Source: Fistulifera solaris | Lineage: Eukaryota; Bacillariophyta; Bacillariophyceae; Naviculales; Stauroneidaceae | DNA: 64,000 nucleotides | Direction: 5' to 3' | Assembly (NCBI GenBank): GCA_030295235.1 | Contig: AP026162.1 | Location: 806,001-870,000 of the forward strand | Program-made: the position numbers and the translations under genes | The notes under the pieces: model-generated | Seen by the model: only the letters and a program-made list of their open reading frames with translations | Told to the model about the DNA's origin: nothing | Database searches by the model: none | In this document: positions 62,098 through 64,000 of the stretch, in pieces | Numbering within the stretch: position 1 is the first letter of the stretch | Layout of the letters: each line of letters opens with the position of its first letter

Positions 62098-63052
62098 ATG
62101 GTCAAACCAAAAGGAGGCGGTAAAAGAAACCAAGTGGACAGCACTCGCGGATCAAAACATCGCACCAGCAACGGGTTCGAGATGGGATTCTAGAGAGTAG
62201 TGAAGAAGACATCAAACGGCGCAATGAAGAGCTTACGTTCTGTGGTGAAGTGAAGAAAGATCCGTTCAAAGGTCTTTCGTTGCGAATGTGGGATTTCGCT
62301 CAATGCGATCCGAAGCGCTGTACGGGAGCACGATTGGCGAAACGTGGTATTTTTCAGAAAATGCCGCTGAAGCAAAACTTCCGAGGGATTGTTCTCAGTC
62401 CTCAAGGTACTCAATCGGTGAGCCCCGCAGATTTGCCCATTCTCGAAAAGTCCGGTATATCATTGATTGACTGTTCGTGGGCGCGTTTGGATGAAATTCC
62501 GTTTCGACAAATGCAAGCCGGACATCATCGACTTTTACCCTTTATGGTGGCGGCGAACACTGTCAATTACGGCAAGCCAAGTAAGCTGAGCTGTGCCGAA
62601 GCTGCTGCCGCGACTTTGTATATCTGTGGAAAGCAAGATGCTGCCATAGCTTTGATGGACGAGTTTTCCTGGGGCGGGAATTTTTGCGTCTCAACAAAGA
62701 AGTTCTTGAATTGTACGCAAGTTGTACAGATTCGACCGAAGTTGTTGAGAAGCAAAACGAGTGGTTAGCAAAGTCAGAGCTTCAAGCGACTCGCTTAGTA
62801 AATGCCGACGACTACGCGTTAGGTGATCTTCCTCCTGATGATGACGAGTTCAATGAGGACGACGAATATTCAGTAAGCGACGATGCTTCTGAACCTGAGG
62901 TTGACAAATTTGGTAATTTCGTTGAAAAGGGGAATGAAAATAGTGATGACGAATACAATTCGTCGTCAGAAGATGATTCCGAGTTGGAAGTGGATCGTTT
63001 TGGTAACTTCGTTGCGAAGCAGAAGGATGTCGGAGAGGAAAATTTTGAATAG
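62098..63052 (+). CDS. TSR3: 18S rRNA aminocarboxypropyltransferase TSR3
   Basis: Adds the aminocarboxypropyl group to the hypermodified m1acp3-pseudouridine of 18S rRNA in cytosolic pre-40S particles, using SAM. Family signatures are WDFAQCDPKRCTGARLAKRG, GIVLSPQGTQSVSPADLPIL, ISLIDCSWARLDEIPF, HHRLLPFMVAANTVNYGKPS and KLSCAEAAAATLYICG, followed by FSWGGNF and LRLNKEVLELYASC. An acidic tail follows (DDDEFNEDDEYSVSDDASEP) with a duplicated motif EVDKFGNFVEK / EVDRFGNFVAK. The frame changes twice, near 62188-62189 (MGF to LESSEEDIKRR) and at the T run 62681-62685, each by a missing base. About 318 residues. The ATG at 62098 opens a basic N-terminus (MVKPKGGGKRNQ), usual for TSR3. Confidence 0.9.
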
Positions 63053-63229
63053 CCTGCACGTCAGACATTTGTTGTTACGGTCGACCTCGTTAGGTCTAGC
63101 GCATCCTATGAAGACAACATGAATGGAGTCCTTAGATTTAACATCAGCAAGCCTATTTACGATCAAATATGATGCAAGAAGAGTCCATTTTTGAATGCAA
63201 CACTCAGCGCTCATTATCCAAGATGCCAA

Positions 63230-64000
63230 TCATTTGCAAAATCCTCTATAACTACATCTGTAAAGCATCGTACTATAATTTAATTCTTTCTTTGGGATGC
63301 ATGAAGAAACAGTCTTTTCGTGCACACTCCGCCCCGAAGCGGCATTGTACTTTTGAAATCTTCGTTTATCCTTCTTGATAGCCGCGTGCCCTCCTCCCCA
63401 TTTTAACACAGAAGGTGCAGCTTTATTTGATGTTGCGTCGGGTAAAATGGAATCCATCCCGTTGTTAGTCCATTCAACATCTTCTGCTCGAACAGTTACT
63501 CCCTCTTCGACACACAGGGGGCATCTTAGTAGCAAATTGTCGTCCTTTTTGGATTTCGACGACATGCATTTATCACACATGAGCACCGGAACACCGCACA
63601 TACTGCATTTCTTTTTTCCAAGATAGCGATCCCATGGTTTCTCGCATAAACAGCATTTTGTTTCTGTTGTAGATGAGTTGCTGTGACCAAGAACGCCTCC
63701 ATCGCCGTCCCTATCTCCGGCTCCACAAGCTTCCCGTTTATCAAATACAAAGTTTTTACCTCGAAAATAACCTCCCGTCGGAAATTCTTGAAGATATTTC
63801 TCCACGCCACCTTGTAGTTGAAAAACGCCTTTCACGTTAGTAACTGTATTTCGTAGGTACGCAGAAGCACGTTCACAACGCACTCCACCCGTGCAGAATA
63901 GCATGACATTCTTGTCTTGCAATTTTTCCTGTGTTTCCTTCTTGTTCAGCCACTTGGCAAAATCTGTACTCTTGCGCATCTTCGGATCAATGTACTCTGC
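63230..64000 (-). CDS. Rhodanese-domain protein, TSTD2/TrhO-like (5' end missing)
   Basis: The gene continues beyond the right edge; the first visible codons are AEYIDPKMRKSTDFAKWL. Catalytic loop CTGGVRCERASAYLR, with the active Cys and the C-x-G-G-x-R-C-E pattern of TrhO (UPF0176) and TSTD2, proteins related to bacterial tRNA uridine-34 hydroxylation. VFQLQGGVEKYLQEFPTGGY and FRGKNFVFDKRE complete the domain. Downstream a Cys-rich zinc region (CCLCEKPWDRYLGKKKCSMC, VPVLMCDKCMSSK, LLRCPLCVEEG) is typical of the TSTD2 group. The basic C-terminus (AAIKKDKRRFQKYNAASG) ends at 63230. It is convergent with TSR3, 177 bp apart. Confidence 0.88.
   Translation of the reverse strand, partial: AEYIDPKMRKSTDFAKWLNKKETQEKLQDKNVMLFCTGGVRCERASAYLRNTVTNVKGVFQLQGGVEKYLQEFPTGGYFRGKNFVFDKREACGAGDRDGDGGVLGHSNSSTTETKCCLCEKPWDRYLGKKKCSMCGVPVLMCDKCMSSKSKKDDNLLLRCPLCVEEGVTVRAEDVEWTNNGMDSILPDATSNKAAPSVLKWGGGHAAIKKDKRRFQKYNAASGRSVHEKTVSSCIPKKELNYSTMLYRCSYRGFCK

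Overview
The window looks like nuclear DNA of a diatom, most likely a pennate species close to Phaeodactylum tricornutum. This is inferred: I could not compare it with a database. Supporting signs are a compact gene layout on both strands, few short GT-AG introns (67-99 bp), a triosephosphate isomerase with a plastid-type presequence (hydrophobic signal followed by an SQAF site), a DUF6824 protein, a plant-type secreted LRR protein and a cluster of TGACGT-type elements.

Layout, left to right. 0-2 kb: 5' end of plastid triosephosphate isomerase, a small membrane protein and a glutathione S-transferase. 2.1-5.7 kb: gene-free and repeat-rich, holding two copies of a dispersed 240-280 bp element and a 347 bp tandem duplication. 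5.7-14.3 kb: PRP31 splicing factor, a mitochondrial PPR protein, YTM1/WDR12, a methyltransferase, U1-70K and a thioredoxin-like [2Fe-2S] ferredoxin. 14.4-15.3 kb: a cluster of short palindromes between divergent genes. 15.4-31.2 kb: amidohydrolase, DUF6824 protein, DUF501 protein, CSC1/TMEM63 channel, a G-gamma-like protein, a lipin-type LNS2 protein, Nup54, an unknown membrane protein, COQ3 and mitoribosomal S9. 31.9-42.8 kb: an IML1/DEPDC5 (GATOR1) homologue, a long coiled-coil protein and an LRR protein. 42.9-44.0 kb: tandem array with a period of about 225 bp. 44.3-55.5 kb: RRP6, RNase Z, peroxisomal dienoyl-CoA isomerase, a decayed-looking gene, an ER coiled-coil protein and an SDH membrane subunit. 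55.7-58.7 kb: a reverse-transcriptase-type fossil next to an 11-unit satellite. 59.0-64.0 kb: RPB3, a membrane-anchored cyclophilin-like protein, TSR3 and a rhodanese protein that runs off the right edge.

The genes do not form one pathway. There is a loose theme of RNA and ribosome metabolism (PRP31, U1-70K, RRP6, RNase Z, YTM1, TSR3, RPB3, MRPS9) and of mitochondrial or peroxisomal functions (COQ3, SDHD, PPR, ECH1), as expected for an ordinary housekeeping stretch.

The most striking property is that at least 12 otherwise well-conserved genes can only be read through if one base is gained or lost at one or more points, about 23 in total, mostly at short homopolymers and in both directions. 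I see no common slippery motif or stop-codon context. Indel errors in the assembly are the simplest explanation, but a reader should treat coordinates in those genes as approximate. The most unusual sequence signals are non-coding: several families of palindromes and repeats sit in promoter regions, and the 5' end of the RNase Z gene is duplicated just upstream of itself. I found no credible novel defence or biosynthetic system.
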